From positions 1 to 64,000 of the forward strand of contig NZ_PXNO01000003.1 of NCBI RefSeq assembly GCF_003007715.1: a stretch of 64,000 nt of DNA. The letters run 5' to 3'. Position numbers and translations under genes: made by a program. Shown in pieces: positions 1 to 10,154 of the stretch. Each line of letters opens with the position of its first letter. Positions within the stretch are counted from its first letter, which is position 1. Source of the stretch: Marinobacter shengliensis. Lineage in GTDB: Bacteria; Pseudomonadota; Gammaproteobacteria; Pseudomonadales; Oleiphilaceae. Below the pieces are notes generated by a model, which worked only from the letters and a program-made list of their open reading frames with translations, did not search any database and was not told the origin of the DNA.

Positions 1-84
1 AACCTTGCGGAGCCATGGATGGCGGAGCAGAGCGTACAGGGACGTATTCACAGCGTGTTTCGGGAAGCGCCCCCGGAACCGCGA
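1..84 (+). repeat. Partial long-stem intergenic repeat (copy A)
   Basis: This stretch, just downstream of gcvH, carries the core GCGGAGCCATGGATGGCGGA (7-26) followed by a CAGGGACGT stretch (37-45). The same core occurs at 6363-6414 and, inverted, at 6174-6228. After the core comes a GC-rich arm (about 56-76). In the two complete copies such an arm is perfectly complementary to an arm on the other side of the core. Here only the last three bases of the left arm (positions 1-3) are inside the window. The element may also end gcvH transcription. The outer limits are not visible. Confidence 0.6.
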
Positions 85-102
85 CTTGCACCACTGCAAA
101 AA

Positions 103-495
103 TTACTCGGCAGCAGCGACGTGGTCACCGTAAGCTGCAGCATCCATAAGGCCGTCCAGCTCACCAAGGTCCGCCAGCTTCACCTTGAACATCCAGCCAT
201 CGCCATAAGGATCTTCGTTCACAATCTCCGGCTCGTCCTCGAGCTTCTCATTAATCTCGATAACCTCGCCAGTCACCGGACTGAACACATCCGAAGCAGA
301 CTTAACCGACTCAGCCACACCAGCCTCCTCGCCACCATTCACCGTAGCGCCAACCTCCGGAACACCAATGTAAACCACATCACCCAACTGCTCCTGGGCA
401 AAATCGGTAATCCCCACGGTGGCTGTGCCATCGGCATCCACCCGAACCCACTGATGAGTTTCGATGTATTTCAGATCTGCAGGAATATCGCTCAT
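103..495 (-). CDS. gcvH: Glycine cleavage system H protein
   Basis: GcvH is the lipoylated carrier of the glycine cleavage system. It shuttles the aminomethyl group between the P, T and L proteins in the cytoplasm. The 130-residue product matches the usual length of about 129. The lipoylation motif ESVKSASDVFSPVTGEV is present, with Lys65 as the predicted lipoyl-lysine. The N-terminal part (YIETHQWV, GITDFAQEQLGDVVYIGVP) is typical of the family. The other gcv genes are not in this window, so gcvH appears to stand alone. It ends next to the copy A repeat and lies 48 bp downstream of the metR stop on the same strand. Confidence 0.95.
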   Translation of the reverse strand: MSDIPADLKYIETHQWVRVDADGTATVGITDFAQEQLGDVVYIGVPEVGATVNGGEEAGVAESVKSASDVFSPVTGEVIEINEKLEDEPEIVNEDPYGDGWMFKVKLADLGELDGLMDAAAYGDHVAAAE

Positions 496-543
496 GATTT
501 TGTGTGTCCTGTTGAAATTTTTCGCGCAGTTTAACCGAAGATC

Positions 544-1434
544 CTAGCCCCAGCGAACCTCACGCGCCAACTTCACAAACTCGGAAAGATAATCCACCGA
601 CTCATCCCGCTCCCGGAAGCCCAGAAAAATCTGTTTGGGCATACCCTCTTTACCCAGCTTCAGCGCAGTAATTGGCAGGTTTCTGGCGTACTCATCCACC
701 AGCCAGCGCGGCAACGCACTCACTCCCCGGCCCGCAGCCACCATCTGCAACATGATATCAGTGGTTTCGATGGTCTTGTGCCGGGCGGGCGTGCAGTGGG
801 CCGGCAGGAAAAACCGGGTAAAAATATCCAGCCGCTCCACCGCCACCGGGTAGGTAATCAGGGTTTCTTTCTCCAATTGGTGGGGCTCTACCCACGCCTT
901 GTCCGCCAGCGAGTGACCTTCAGGCACCACCAACACCTGCTCGTAGTCGAACACCGACTCAAAACATACTCCCGGCTTGTGCAGCGGATCTGGCGTTACC
1001 AGAAGATCGATGTCATGGCCGAAAAGCGCCCCCATACCACCGAACTGGAACTCTTGCTTTACATCCACATCCACATCCGGCCAATACTGCAAGTAAGGAC
1101 CCACTACCTTCAGAAGCCATTGATAGCAAGGATGGCACTCCATTCCCACACGCAGGCTCCCGCGTTGGCCCCTGGCAATCTGTCGAACCTGCATTTCCGC
1201 ATGTTCAAACTGGGGCAACAGGCGGTTCGCCAATCCCAACAGCTGACTGCCCGCCTGGGTAAACCGCAATTGGCGCCCTTCCCTCAGCCAGACCGGCGTG
1301 TCCAGCTGCTGCTCCAACTTGCGAACCGCATGGGACAGCGCGGATTGAGTCAGGTGCAACTGTTCCGCTGCCGCCGTCAACGAGCCATGGCGCTCCACCG
1401 CTCGCAATATCTCCAGGTGATGTCGTTCAATCAT
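544..1434 (-). CDS. metR: LysR-family regulator MetR
   Basis: This LysR-type transcriptional regulator is divergent from metE and is therefore the likely homocysteine-responsive activator MetR. The N-terminal winged helix-turn-helix (residues about 1-60, with SLTAAAEQLHLTQSALSHAV) is followed by a substrate-binding domain containing the MetR-like stretch VGMECHPCYQWL. I chose the ATG at 1434 because the product then begins MIERHHLEILRAVERHGS, like E. coli MetR. In-frame upstream starts at 1458 and 1479 add residues without family resemblance. With 296 residues it is near the family length. No strong ribosome binding site is visible before any of the candidate starts. Confidence 0.9.
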   Translation of the reverse strand: MIERHHLEILRAVERHGSLTAAAEQLHLTQSALSHAVRKLEQQLDTPVWLREGRQLRFTQAGSQLLGLANRLLPQFEHAEMQVRQIARGQRGSLRVGMECHPCYQWLLKVVGPYLQYWPDVDVDVKQEFQFGGMGALFGHDIDLLVTPDPLHKPGVCFESVFDYEQVLVVPEGHSLADKAWVEPHQLEKETLITYPVAVERLDIFTRFFLPAHCTPARHKTIETTDIMLQMVAAGRGVSALPRWLVDEYARNLPITALKLGKEGMPKQIFLGFRERDESVDYLSEFVKLAREVRWG

Positions 1435-1444
1435 GGCCAAACCG

Positions 1445-1457
1445 TGAATTATTCTCA
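1445..1457. promoter_or_regulatory. Candidate MetR operator between metR and metE
   Basis: The 13-mer TGAATTATTCTCA differs at one position from the consensus TGAA-N5-TTCA known for MetR. It lies in the metR-metE divergent gap, about 90 bp before metE. A second related half-site set (TGAATAGGTGAA) follows at 1458-1469. The sequence match is direct; the function is inferred from its position. Confidence 0.45.
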
Positions 1458-1548
1458 TGAATAGGTGAAATAATACCATTTTTATTCATGCCATCACCCA
1501 CCTAATCTTGAAGGCCTTTAACAAACCACGGAATTCAAGGATTCAATC

Positions 1549-3819
1549 ATGGCAATCACTCACAACCTGGGCTTCCCCCGCATTGGCGGCCAGAGGGAGC
1601 TGAAATTCGCACTGGAAGCCTACTGGGCTGGCCGGCAGACCGAGCAAGAATTAGCCATCACGGCCGCCGACCTGCGCCGGCGCCACTGGCAGCAGCAAGC
1701 CGGGCTGGACTATGTACCGGTAGGTGAGTTCTCACTTTACGACCAGGTATTGGATATGTCCGTCACCCTCGGCAACCTGCCAGCACGGGCCAAAGACAAC
1801 GAAGGCTCGGAACTGGACGCCTACTTCCGTGCCGCCCGGGGCCGGGGTGCCAACGACAGCCCCTGCTGCGCCACCGTCGCTGGCGAAATGACCAAATGGT
1901 TCGATACCAACTACCACTACATCGTGCCGGAGCTTCATGCCAACACCCAGTTCGAGCTGAATCCCGAACGCCTTCTGGCCCAATTGGCTGAAGCACAGAA
2001 ACAGGGCGTTAATGCCAAGCCCGTGATCATCGGGCCCGTTACTTACCTGTGGTTAGGCAAAACCTCGGATGGCAGTCATCGCCTGGATTTGCTGGAGCGC
2101 CTGCTGCCAGTCTACTCGCAGCTACTGGAAGCCCTGGCCGATGCCGGTGCCGAATGGGTGCAGATTGATGAACCGGCCCTGGTGACCGATTTGGACGCCA
2201 ACTGGCGCTATGCGTTCAACCTGGCCTATCACCAGTTAAAGGCCAATCGCCCGAAGCTGCTGCTGGCTACCTATTTCGGAGAGCTCCGGGATAACCTGCA
2301 ACTGGCTTGCGAATTGCCGGTGGCCGGGCTGCACATCGATGCTGTGAGCGCCCCTGCTGAAGTCAGCCGCGTGGCAGATTGGCTGCCCAGCCACAAGGTG
2401 CTTTCCCTTGGTGTCATCAACGGCCGTAACATCTGGAAATCCGACCTGAACAGCATCCTAGAATGGCTGGAGCCGCTGAGTGAGAAATTGGCCGACCGCC
2501 TGTGGCTGGCGCCGTCCTGCTCGCTGCTGCATGTGCCGGTAGACCTGGATCGTGAGCAGGAGCTGGATACTGAAATCCGCAGCTGGCTGGCCTTTGCTGT
2601 GCAGAAACTTGATGAGCTGAGCACGCTGGCGAAGTCCCTGAACGAAGGCCACGCCAGTGTTCGCGCAGAGCTGGCCGCAAACCAGCGGGCCATTGACAGC
2701 CGCCGGAAATCCGACCGTGTTATCAACCCGGAGGTTCGCCGTGCCATCACCGCAGTGACGCAGGAACTGGGCAACCGCCAAAGCCCCTATCCCCAGCGAA
2801 TTGCCAGGCAGCGTCAGATCCTGAACCTCCCGGCGTTCCCGACCACCACCATCGGTTCTTTCCCGCAAACGCCGGAGATCCGCCAGGCAAGGTTGCAATT
2901 CCGTAAAGGCGAACTGACCGGGCAAGCCTATACCGAGCAGATGCAGGCAGAAATCGCCCGATGCATCGAAGAGCAGGAAAAGCTGGGACTGGATGTGCTG
3001 GTTCATGGTGAGCCAGAGCGCAACGACATGGTGGAATACTTCGGTGAGCAGCTGGAAGGCTATGCCTTTACCCGCTTCGGCTGGGTGCAATCCTACGGCT
3101 CCCGCTGTGTAAAACCACCCATCCTGTTTGGAGACATCCGCCGGCCAGCAGCGATGACGGTGGACTGGATTCGTTTTGCCCAATCCCTCACCGACAAGCC
3201 GGTAAAAGGCATGCTGACCGGCCCGGTGACGATTCTGAACTGGTCCTTCGTGCGGGACGATCAGCCAAGGAAAGACTCCTGCCTGCAACTGGCCCTGGCC
3301 ATTCGTGAAGAGGTACGGGACCTGGAAAAGGCTGGCGTGAACATCATCCAGATCGACGAAGCCGCGTTGCGGGAAGGCTTGCCCCTGCGCCAGTCAGACT
3401 GGGCAACGTACCTGGACTGGGCGATTAACAGCTTCCGCATCGCCGCCAATGGCGTGGATGACAGCACCCAGATTCACACCCACATGTGTTATTCGGAGTT
3501 CAACGACATCATCGAGGCCATCGCCCACATGGATGCCGACGTGATCACCATCGAGACCTCACGGTCGGACATGGAGTTGCTGGATGCTTTCCGGAACTTT
3601 GAATACCCGAATGACATTGGCCCAGGCGTGTACGATATTCACTCCCCCAACATTCCGGACAAGCAACACATCATCAATCTGATGACCCTGGCGGCAGAAC
3701 GCATCCCGGCAGAACGATTGTGGATCAACCCGGACTGCGGTTTGAAAACCCGTAAATGGGAGGAAGTGACGCCAGCGCTGGAGACGATGGTGGCAGCGGC
3801 CCAGGCGTTGCGGGCCTGA
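1549..3819 (+). CDS. metE: Cobalamin-independent methionine synthase
   Basis: MetE transfers the methyl group of 5-methyltetrahydropteroyltriglutamate to homocysteine, the last step of methionine synthesis, without vitamin B12. The 756 residues agree with the family (E. coli 753). The start [20 protein letters not shown] is typical. The C-terminal catalytic half carries [10 protein letters not shown], the zinc ligands in [11 protein letters not shown] and the second cysteine in NPDCGLKTR. An AAGG ribosome binding site precedes the ATG. Transcription is divergent from metR, which fits MetR control. No cobalamin riboswitch is visible in the short upstream gap. Confidence 0.97.
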   Translation: MAITHNLGFPRIGGQRELKFALEAYWAGRQTEQELAITAADLRRRHWQQQAGLDYVPVGEFSLYDQVLDMSVTLGNLPARAKDNEGSELDAYFRAARGRGANDSPCCATVAGEMTKWFDTNYHYIVPELHANTQFELNPERLLAQLAEAQKQGVNAKPVIIGPVTYLWLGKTSDGSHRLDLLERLLPVYSQLLEALADAGAEWVQIDEPALVTDLDANWRYAFNLAYHQLKANRPKLLLATYFGELRDNLQLACELPVAGLHIDAVSAPAEVSRVADWLPSHKVLSLGVINGRNIWKSDLNSILEWLEPLSEKLADRLWLAPSCSLLHVPVDLDREQELDTEIRSWLAFAVQKLDELSTLAKSLNEGHASVRAELAANQRAIDSRRKSDRVINPEVRRAITAVTQELGNRQSPYPQRIARQRQILNLPAFPTTTIGSFPQTPEIRQARLQFRKGELTGQAYTEQMQAEIARCIEEQEKLGLDVLVHGEPERNDMVEYFGEQLEGYAFTRFGWVQSYGSRCVKPPILFGDIRRPAAMTVDWIRFAQSLTDKPVKGMLTGPVTILNWSFVRDDQPRKDSCLQLALAIREEVRDLEKAGVNIIQIDEAALREGLPLRQSDWATYLDWAINSFRIAANGVDDSTQIHTHMCYSEFNDIIEAIAHMDADVITIETSRSDMELLDAFRNFEYPNDIGPGVYDIHSPNIPDKQHIINLMTLAAERIPAERLWINPDCGLKTRKWEEVTPALETMVAAAQALRA

Positions 3820-3835
3820 CACTCGGACAGGTGCT

Positions 3836-3891
3836 GTCCCTATATATTCACAAGCCGGCGAACAGGCCGGCCATTGGGAATATATAGGGAC
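3836..3891. terminator. Nested palindrome between metE and cpdA
   Basis: GTCCCTATATATTC (3836-3849) pairs perfectly with GAATATATAGGGAC (3878-3891). An inner GCCGGC pair (3854-3859 and 3866-3871) gives a nested hairpin. It sits between the convergent metE and cpdA genes, so a role as a bidirectional terminator or mRNA end is likely. The AT-rich stem without a T-run is unusual for an intrinsic terminator. It could also be a REP-type or transposon-end relic, which is inference. Confidence 0.6.
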
Positions 3892-3902
3892 ATATTGATC
3901 GG

Positions 3903-4709
3903 CTAGTAACCGGTGCTCTTCTCGTCCAGATCAAACTCGAACTCATTCGCCCGGCATACTTCCGTGGAGTACTGCCCGGAAGGCTCAAGCTCAAACCAAC
4001 GGTATCCAGGCGCCAGCGGCTCTACGGCAAATTTACTGGAGCCAGTGGCGAACTGGATGCAAGTGGAAGGCGTGGCAAGCAGCTGCACGCTATTGCGCTG
4101 CTGTTGGAGATCCTGGTGAATATGTCCCCAGAGCACGACTTTCACTTGGGGGTGCCTGTCGATCACCTGCCAGAAAGCATCGCGGTTCTTCAGGCCGATT
4201 TTTTCCATCCAGTCGGAGCCAATGTCCACCGGGTGATGGTGCAGGCACACCATGGTGGGTAACTCCGGGTGCTGCGACAGCGACTCGTCCAGGAAAGCAA
4301 GCTCCGGCGGCGAAAGCTCACCGAACACCTTGCCGTGCACGGAAGAGTCCAACATCACAAAATGCCAGCCTCCCTGCACGACCCGTTTTTGCTCCGCCTG
4401 AAACTCCGCTGCTATGGACGACAACAAGTCGGAATCGTCATGATTGCCGGCGATCCAGAGCGAAGGACAGTTAAACGCTTTCAACTGCTCGCCAAAATAC
4501 CGATAGGCCTCAGATGACGCATCCTGAGTAAGATCACCGGTCGCGAGGATCAGATCCGGCTGGCCATGGTTGCGCAATACTTCATCAATCACAGCCGCCA
4601 GGCTGTCACGGGTATTGACCCCAAGCAACGCGCCATCTGCCGACGCCATCAGGTGCGGGTCGGTCAGCTGCAATACCTTCAGGGGGCGAGCAGTATGCGC
4701 AGTGGTCAT
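3903..4709 (-). CDS. cpdA: 3',5'-cyclic AMP phosphodiesterase CpdA
   Basis: This class III cyclic nucleotide phosphodiesterase hydrolyses cAMP to AMP and thereby limits CRP signalling. The calcineurin-like metal-binding motifs appear in order: LTDPHL near residue 16, ATGDLTQD, AGNHDD, LHHHPVD and WGHIHQD. At 268 residues it matches the family. It is the last gene of a nudF-DUF1249-cpdA group on the minus strand, the same order as nudF-yqiB-cpdA in E. coli. A 214-bp gap (4710-4923) separates it from the DUF1249 gene, so it may have its own promoter, but I see no clear promoter elements there. Confidence 0.93.
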   Translation of the reverse strand: MTTAHTARPLKVLQLTDPHLMASADGALLGVNTRDSLAAVIDEVLRNHGQPDLILATGDLTQDASSEAYRYFGEQLKAFNCPSLWIAGNHDDSDLLSSIAAEFQAEQKRVVQGGWHFVMLDSSVHGKVFGELSPPELAFLDESLSQHPELPTMVCLHHHPVDIGSDWMEKIGLKNRDAFWQVIDRHPQVKVVLWGHIHQDLQQQRNSVQLLATPSTCIQFATGSSKFAVEPLAPGYRWFELEPSGQYSTEVCRANEFEFDLDEKSTGY

Positions 4710-4923
4710 TCAGGGCCTGTTGTCTTGAGTGCAACCGTTTGATATTTCAGACAAGTGTACGACGGCTGCGTTCCGTTTTATCAGTTTTAAATGGTAGGTA
4801 GGTCACATTCTGGCCCGCCACCACAAAGATTTTGCAGTTTTTGACAACTATGGCACAGGCAAAGCCGGGAGCAAGTCAGACTTTCAGCGCACTGTGGCGC
4901 AGTTCATGACAGAGACAACGAAT

Positions 4924-5409
4924 TCAGTCGCAGCCTTCGCCCGCAGACCAGGCGGCGTGCTCCATAGGCAGGTGTCCAAACCGCAGGCAGTAATCCAGCC
5001 AATCGGCCAGAAACCCATTAACCTGAACTTTCTCATCCGGGTGATGCATGAACCGGTTCGGGTAGTCGTTTACCGGCGCAATCTGGCGCTGCCGGTAGCA
5101 ACTGATCACCTCAGCCATGAGCGCGTCATGGTAGACCCGCACCGTCATTTGCGGATTGTTGAGCCAACGGCCACTGTTGTGAACCTGCTCAAGCAACAGG
5201 GTTTCCGTGAACCTGGCGGTTTGCAGCACTTCTATGCGCACCCTGCCCAGGTACTGGTTTTCCCGGTGCAGCTCAAATTCGCACACGGGCTTGCCATCGG
5301 CCTCCAAGTGGCGCAGCTTGCGCAGGCGCTGGTAGTTGCCATCACACAGCGCACCCAACTGACGCAGATCCGGCACATACGGCTTAGGCCGTTTTACCCA
5401 CTCGGTCAT
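4924..5409 (-). CDS. yqiB: DUF1249 protein (YqiB-like)
   Basis: This small cytoplasmic protein of unknown function belongs to the DUF1249/YqiB family. The ATG at 5409 gives 161 residues beginning MTEWVKRPKPYVPDLRQL and an ATGA overlap with the nudF stop, implying translational coupling. A GTG at 5418 is also in frame. Conserved-looking features include the N-terminal YVPDLRQLGALCDGNYQRL, the stretch VRVYHDALMAEVI, and a C-terminal NGFLADWLDYCLRFGH. The assignment rests on the sequence and on the conserved position between nudF and cpdA. No enzymatic motif was recognised. Confidence 0.85.
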   Translation of the reverse strand: MTEWVKRPKPYVPDLRQLGALCDGNYQRLRKLRHLEADGKPVCEFELHRENQYLGRVRIEVLQTARFTETLLLEQVHNSGRWLNNPQMTVRVYHDALMAEVISCYRQRQIAPVNDYPNRFMHHPDEKVQVNGFLADWLDYCLRFGHLPMEHAAWSAGEGCD

Positions 5410-6026
5410 GCCCGCCACTCCCGGCGCAGCCTGTCCCGGTTAAGCTGCAGCCATTGGATAGCGATGATGGCGGCAGCGTTGTTGATACGGCCATCGGCAA
5501 TCATGGCGAAGCACTCTTCAGCGCTGACCACGTGGCTGAGAATATCTTCGTGTTCGTGCTCCATACCGAAAACACCGCCAGCTTCGGCCGTACTGACCTG
5601 TCCGCAATAAAGGTGAATCATTTCGGTGGTGCCACCCGGAGACACCAGGTAATCGCAGATTTTATCAAGTCGGCTAAAGCTCAACCCTGCCTCTTCCTGC
5701 CCTTCCCGCTGGGCCACGTCTTCCGGGCTTTCGCCGTCTTCATTCATGCCGGCCACGAGCTCCAGCAACCAGGGCGACTGGTTACGGCCCAGAGCGCCGA
5801 GGCGAAACTGTTCCAGCAGCACGACTTCGTCCCGTTTCGGGTCGTAGGGGAGCACGCAGGTGGCGTCGCCCCGAACGAAAAGTTCGCGGGTGAAGGTGGG
5901 CATGTCGCGGCCGTCAAAGCGCGGGTGAGCCAGCCAGAGCTTGTCCATGCGGAAGAAGCCCTGGAAAACGGTTTCGCGTTTTTCGACGGTGACGTCGCTG
6001 GCGTTGAACTGGAACGGTTTCGGCAT
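5406..6026 (-). CDS. nudF: ADP-ribose pyrophosphatase (Nudix hydrolase)
   Basis: NudF hydrolyses ADP-ribose and related ADP-sugars to AMP and a sugar phosphate. The Nudix box reads GMNEDGESPEDVAQREGQEE, with the catalytic REGQEE core around residue 110. I placed the start at the ATG at 6026 (MPKPFQFNASDVTVEKRET, 206 residues). The longer open frame upstream runs through intergenic repeat sequence and looks non-coding. It overlaps the DUF1249 gene by four bases. The upstream gap to thiC (6027-6483) contains two long-stem repeats. Confidence 0.93.
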   Translation of the reverse strand: MPKPFQFNASDVTVEKRETVFQGFFRMDKLWLAHPRFDGRDMPTFTRELFVRGDATCVLPYDPKRDEVVLLEQFRLGALGRNQSPWLLELVAGMNEDGESPEDVAQREGQEEAGLSFSRLDKICDYLVSPGGTTEMIHLYCGQVSTAEAGGVFGMEHEHEDILSHVVSAEECFAMIADGRINNAAAIIAIQWLQLNRDRLRREWRA

Positions 6027-6144
6027 TCGTGTTTCCGGTTTGGTGTTCGGCTTGGAACGATAGCCTTTGGGGTTGCTTGGGTGCAAGTGTCTTACGGCTG
6101 GCTTTGGATTACGGTTCTGCCCACAGCCTGCTGAGCTTGGGAGG

Positions 6145-6259
6145 TGGGCGTGTCGGGTAGGGCCTCCAAAAACACGCTCCTTCGGCCCATCCCTGGGGCG
6201 CTTGGGCTCCGCCATCCCTGGCTCCGCACAGTTTTTGGAGGCCCTACCCGACACGCCCA
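6145..6259 (-). repeat. Long-stem intergenic repeat (copy B)
   Basis: A 29-bp arm at 6145-6173 (starting TGGGCGTGTCGGGTAGGG) is the exact reverse complement of 6231-6259. The 57-base middle, read on the minus strand, carries the core GCGGAGCCAGGGATGGCGGA shared with copies A and C. It can form two small hairpins, GCC-AGGGAT-GGC and GCCC-CAGGGAT-GGGC. The whole would fold as a junction with a long outer stem. The arm sequence is unrelated to that of copy C. Confidence 0.85.
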
Positions 6260-6331
6260 GTCCAACATTGTGCAATCCGCTCAGAACGAATGCATAGGGT
6301 ATGAGTAAAGCGATTACTGCAAAGGCCAGTA

Positions 6332-6443
6332 AGAGCCGGGGTGGTGGCCTTGTTCAGAAACGTGCGGAGCCAGGGATGGCGGAGCCCGAGACGCACAGGG
6401 ACGTCTCGAGTCGCTTTCTGAACAAGGCCACCACCCCGGTTCT
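6332..6443 (+). repeat. Long-stem intergenic repeat (copy C)
   Basis: The arm at 6336-6360 (CCGGGGTGGTGGCCTTGTTC then AGAAA) is the exact reverse complement of 6415-6439. With one G-T pair the stem extends to 6332-6443. The 54-base middle has the shared core GCGGAGCCAGGGATGGCGGA (6364-6383). It also has an inner hairpin, GAGACG-CACAGGGA-CGTCTC. It lies 41 bp downstream of the thiC stop in genomic order and may define the thiC transcript end. Confidence 0.85.
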
Positions 6444-6483
6444 AAGCACCCAGCCAGAAGGCTAGGCGATCACGAACCCCAAC

Positions 6484-8445
<1,962 letters not shown>

Positions 8446-8452
8446 TCATATG

Positions 8453-8553
8453 GTCTTAATTCCTACGCCGGTATTATCCGGATCAGGTCGCGGGTTCTGC
8501 GTTGCAATCTCAGCCGATCACCATGTTCTGGCAATTCGGCACCCCGTCAAGAC
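8453..8553 (-). promoter_or_regulatory. TPP riboswitch (thi box) in the thiC leader
   Basis: Read on the minus strand, the leader carries the thi-box pieces in order: GACGGGGTGCCG (8548-8537), GGCTGAGATTGCA, ACCTGATCCGGATAATACCG and GCGTAGGAA. P1 is GTCTTGA (8553-8547) pairing with TTAAGAC (8459-8453), with one G-U pair. About 90 bases separate it from the thiC start, whose ribosome binding site is GGGAG. No strong terminator is seen between them, so control of translation is plausible. The motif identification is firm; the mechanism is inferred. Confidence 0.95.
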
Positions 8554-8744
8554 GCGATAAGTATTTTGTTTTGCTCACAAAATGGTTGAGCTATGCAAGT
8601 GTAGAGGCCGGACTGATTATTGTCCATAATGGTCAACCAATACCTTTGGGTCACTATCAGGGCAGCTCTATCACTCTGCGCGATGGCCTTCCGATTCCCG
8701 TATCCCGATCACGGATGCCCGGAGATAGCATGTCAGGAGAAACA

Positions 8745-10106
8745 ATGAAGAAACGTTTACTTCCAGGATTGATCACCCTGCTCGCAGCCCAGCCTGCCTT
8801 TTCTCTGGATTTGATGGAAACCTACGAGAAGGCGCTATCATACGATTCGGGCATTGCCTCCGCGCTGGCACAATTCCAGGCGCAACAGGCGGCCAGCGAT
8901 GTCAGCAGGAGCACACTTCTGCCGCAAGTCGGCGCGTTTGCTGAGGCCAACCACACCGATTTCGACGCCAAGAATGGCCCGGGAGACAGCTATAAGGCCC
9001 TGAACTACGGCGTTCGGCTGAGCCAACCGGTGTTTCGTGCCGACAGCTGGTTCCGCTACGATGCCAGTCAGTTCCAGACCGAAGCCGCCCAGGCTCAGTA
9101 CAACCTGGCCCAACAGCAGCTGATTCTGGACGTCGCCACCGCTTACTTCAACGTGCTGCGTGCCCAGGATACGGTGACAACCGCACGCGCCACCGAAGCA
9201 GCCATCCAGCGGCAGTACGAGCAGGCTCAGGAACGCTTTGATGTCGGCCTGATTGCCATCACCGAGGTCTATGAGGCCCGCGCCAGTTACGATGACAGTA
9301 AAAGTCAGCGCATCGCCGCTGAAAACCAGCTCAACGTTGCCCGTGAACAACTGGCGCGTTTGACTGGCGAATACGCAGAGGATCTGGAAAACCTGCGCGA
9401 GAACTTCCCGCTTGGCCGACCGGAGCCGATGGATCCTTCTGCCTGGGAAAACACCGCACTTGAGCAGAACTGGGTTATTCAGTCTGCGCTTTATCAGTTG
9501 AATGCCAACGAGGCCAACCTGAAGGTCGCGAAATCCGGCCACCTGCCTACGCTTGACCTGTTTGCGTCTTATGGCAAGTCTGAACTGGATGGCGCCAAGA
9601 ATACCCAGCAGGAAGGCACACAAGGCGTTATTGGCCTTGAGCTGAACGTTCCCCTCTACATGGGTGGCGGCACACAAGCCGGCGTGCGCCAGCAGCGCTC
9701 ACTGGTTACCGCCGCGCAGGAAGACCTGAACACAACGCGCCGGGATGTTCGGGTTAACACCCGCAGCCTGTACCTGACCGTAAATAATAACGTTGAAACC
9801 GCCTCAGCCCTGGAACAGACCATCATCTCCCGCCGCAGTGCGCTGGACGCGACCCGTGCCGGTTACGATGTGGGAACCCGGAACATTGTGGAAGTGCTGG
9901 ATGCCGAGCGGGCGTATTACGTGGCCCTGCGGGATTATGCCAATGCCCGTTACGATTACGTGATTAACACGTTACAGCTGAAACAGGCGGCAGGCACTCT
10001 GAGCCCGCAAGACCTGATTGAACTGAACAACTGGCTCAGCGCCAGCGCCAGGGGCATCGAAGCTCTGGCAGAAGAAGATCTGACCCTGGACGACCCCACG
10101 CAGTAA
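8745..10106 (+). CDS. tolC: TolC-family outer membrane efflux protein
   Basis: TolC trimers form the outer-membrane and periplasmic channel of drug efflux pumps and type I secretion. The product from the ATG at 8745 is 453 residues and starts with a signal peptide (MKKRLLPGLITLLAAQPAFS, cleavage near residue 20). An AGGAG ribosome binding site lies six bases upstream. The open frame extends to 8502, but that part overlaps the divergent thiC riboswitch and is not credible. The two repeated OEP halves contain long helical stretches such as YNLAQQQLILDVATAYFNVL and DVGTRNIVEVLDAERAYY. No pump genes are adjacent, as is usual for tolC. Confidence 0.95.
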   Translation: MKKRLLPGLITLLAAQPAFSLDLMETYEKALSYDSGIASALAQFQAQQAASDVSRSTLLPQVGAFAEANHTDFDAKNGPGDSYKALNYGVRLSQPVFRADSWFRYDASQFQTEAAQAQYNLAQQQLILDVATAYFNVLRAQDTVTTARATEAAIQRQYEQAQERFDVGLIAITEVYEARASYDDSKSQRIAAENQLNVAREQLARLTGEYAEDLENLRENFPLGRPEPMDPSAWENTALEQNWVIQSALYQLNANEANLKVAKSGHLPTLDLFASYGKSELDGAKNTQQEGTQGVIGLELNVPLYMGGGTQAGVRQQRSLVTAAQEDLNTTRRDVRVNTRSLYLTVNNNVETASALEQTIISRRSALDATRAGYDVGTRNIVEVLDAERAYYVALRDYANARYDYVINTLQLKQAAGTLSPQDLIELNNWLSASARGIEALAEEDLTLDDPTQ

Positions 10107-10121
10107 TGGCACCGTCGTCCG

Positions 10122-10154
10122 TGTGATTCCGGTGGCGACTGCCCCGGAATCACA
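10122..10154. terminator. Bidirectional hairpin between tolC and waaA
   Basis: TGTGATTCCGG (10122-10132) pairs perfectly with CCGGAATCACA (10144-10154) around an 11-base loop. The genes converge here. The waaA stop codon (10150-10152) is inside the right arm. On the plus strand a short pyrimidine tract follows. Confidence 0.7.

Larger units (their letters stand above)
6027..6483. other. Gene-free gap between nudF and thiC
   Basis: This 457-bp gap holds no convincing gene. It contains two long-stem repeats, at 6145-6259 and 6332-6443, in opposite orientation with 72 bp between them. The nudF promoter must lie within or upstream of the first repeat. A short AGCC/GGCT hairpin at about 6450-6465 is the only other structure seen before the thiC stop. 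Confidence 0.7.

Noticed and set aside
1480..1548. Possible cobalamin riboswitch before metE
   Set aside because: The gap is far too short and no B12-box sequence is present; MetR control fits better.
6027..6275. N-terminal extension of nudF
   Set aside because: The extension translates the long-stem repeat and gives a low-complexity sequence; the ATG at 6026 fits the family.
8502..8744. N-terminal extension of tolC
   Set aside because: It overlaps the thiC riboswitch, would place 81 residues before a clear signal peptide, and the ATG at 8745 has its own AGGAG.
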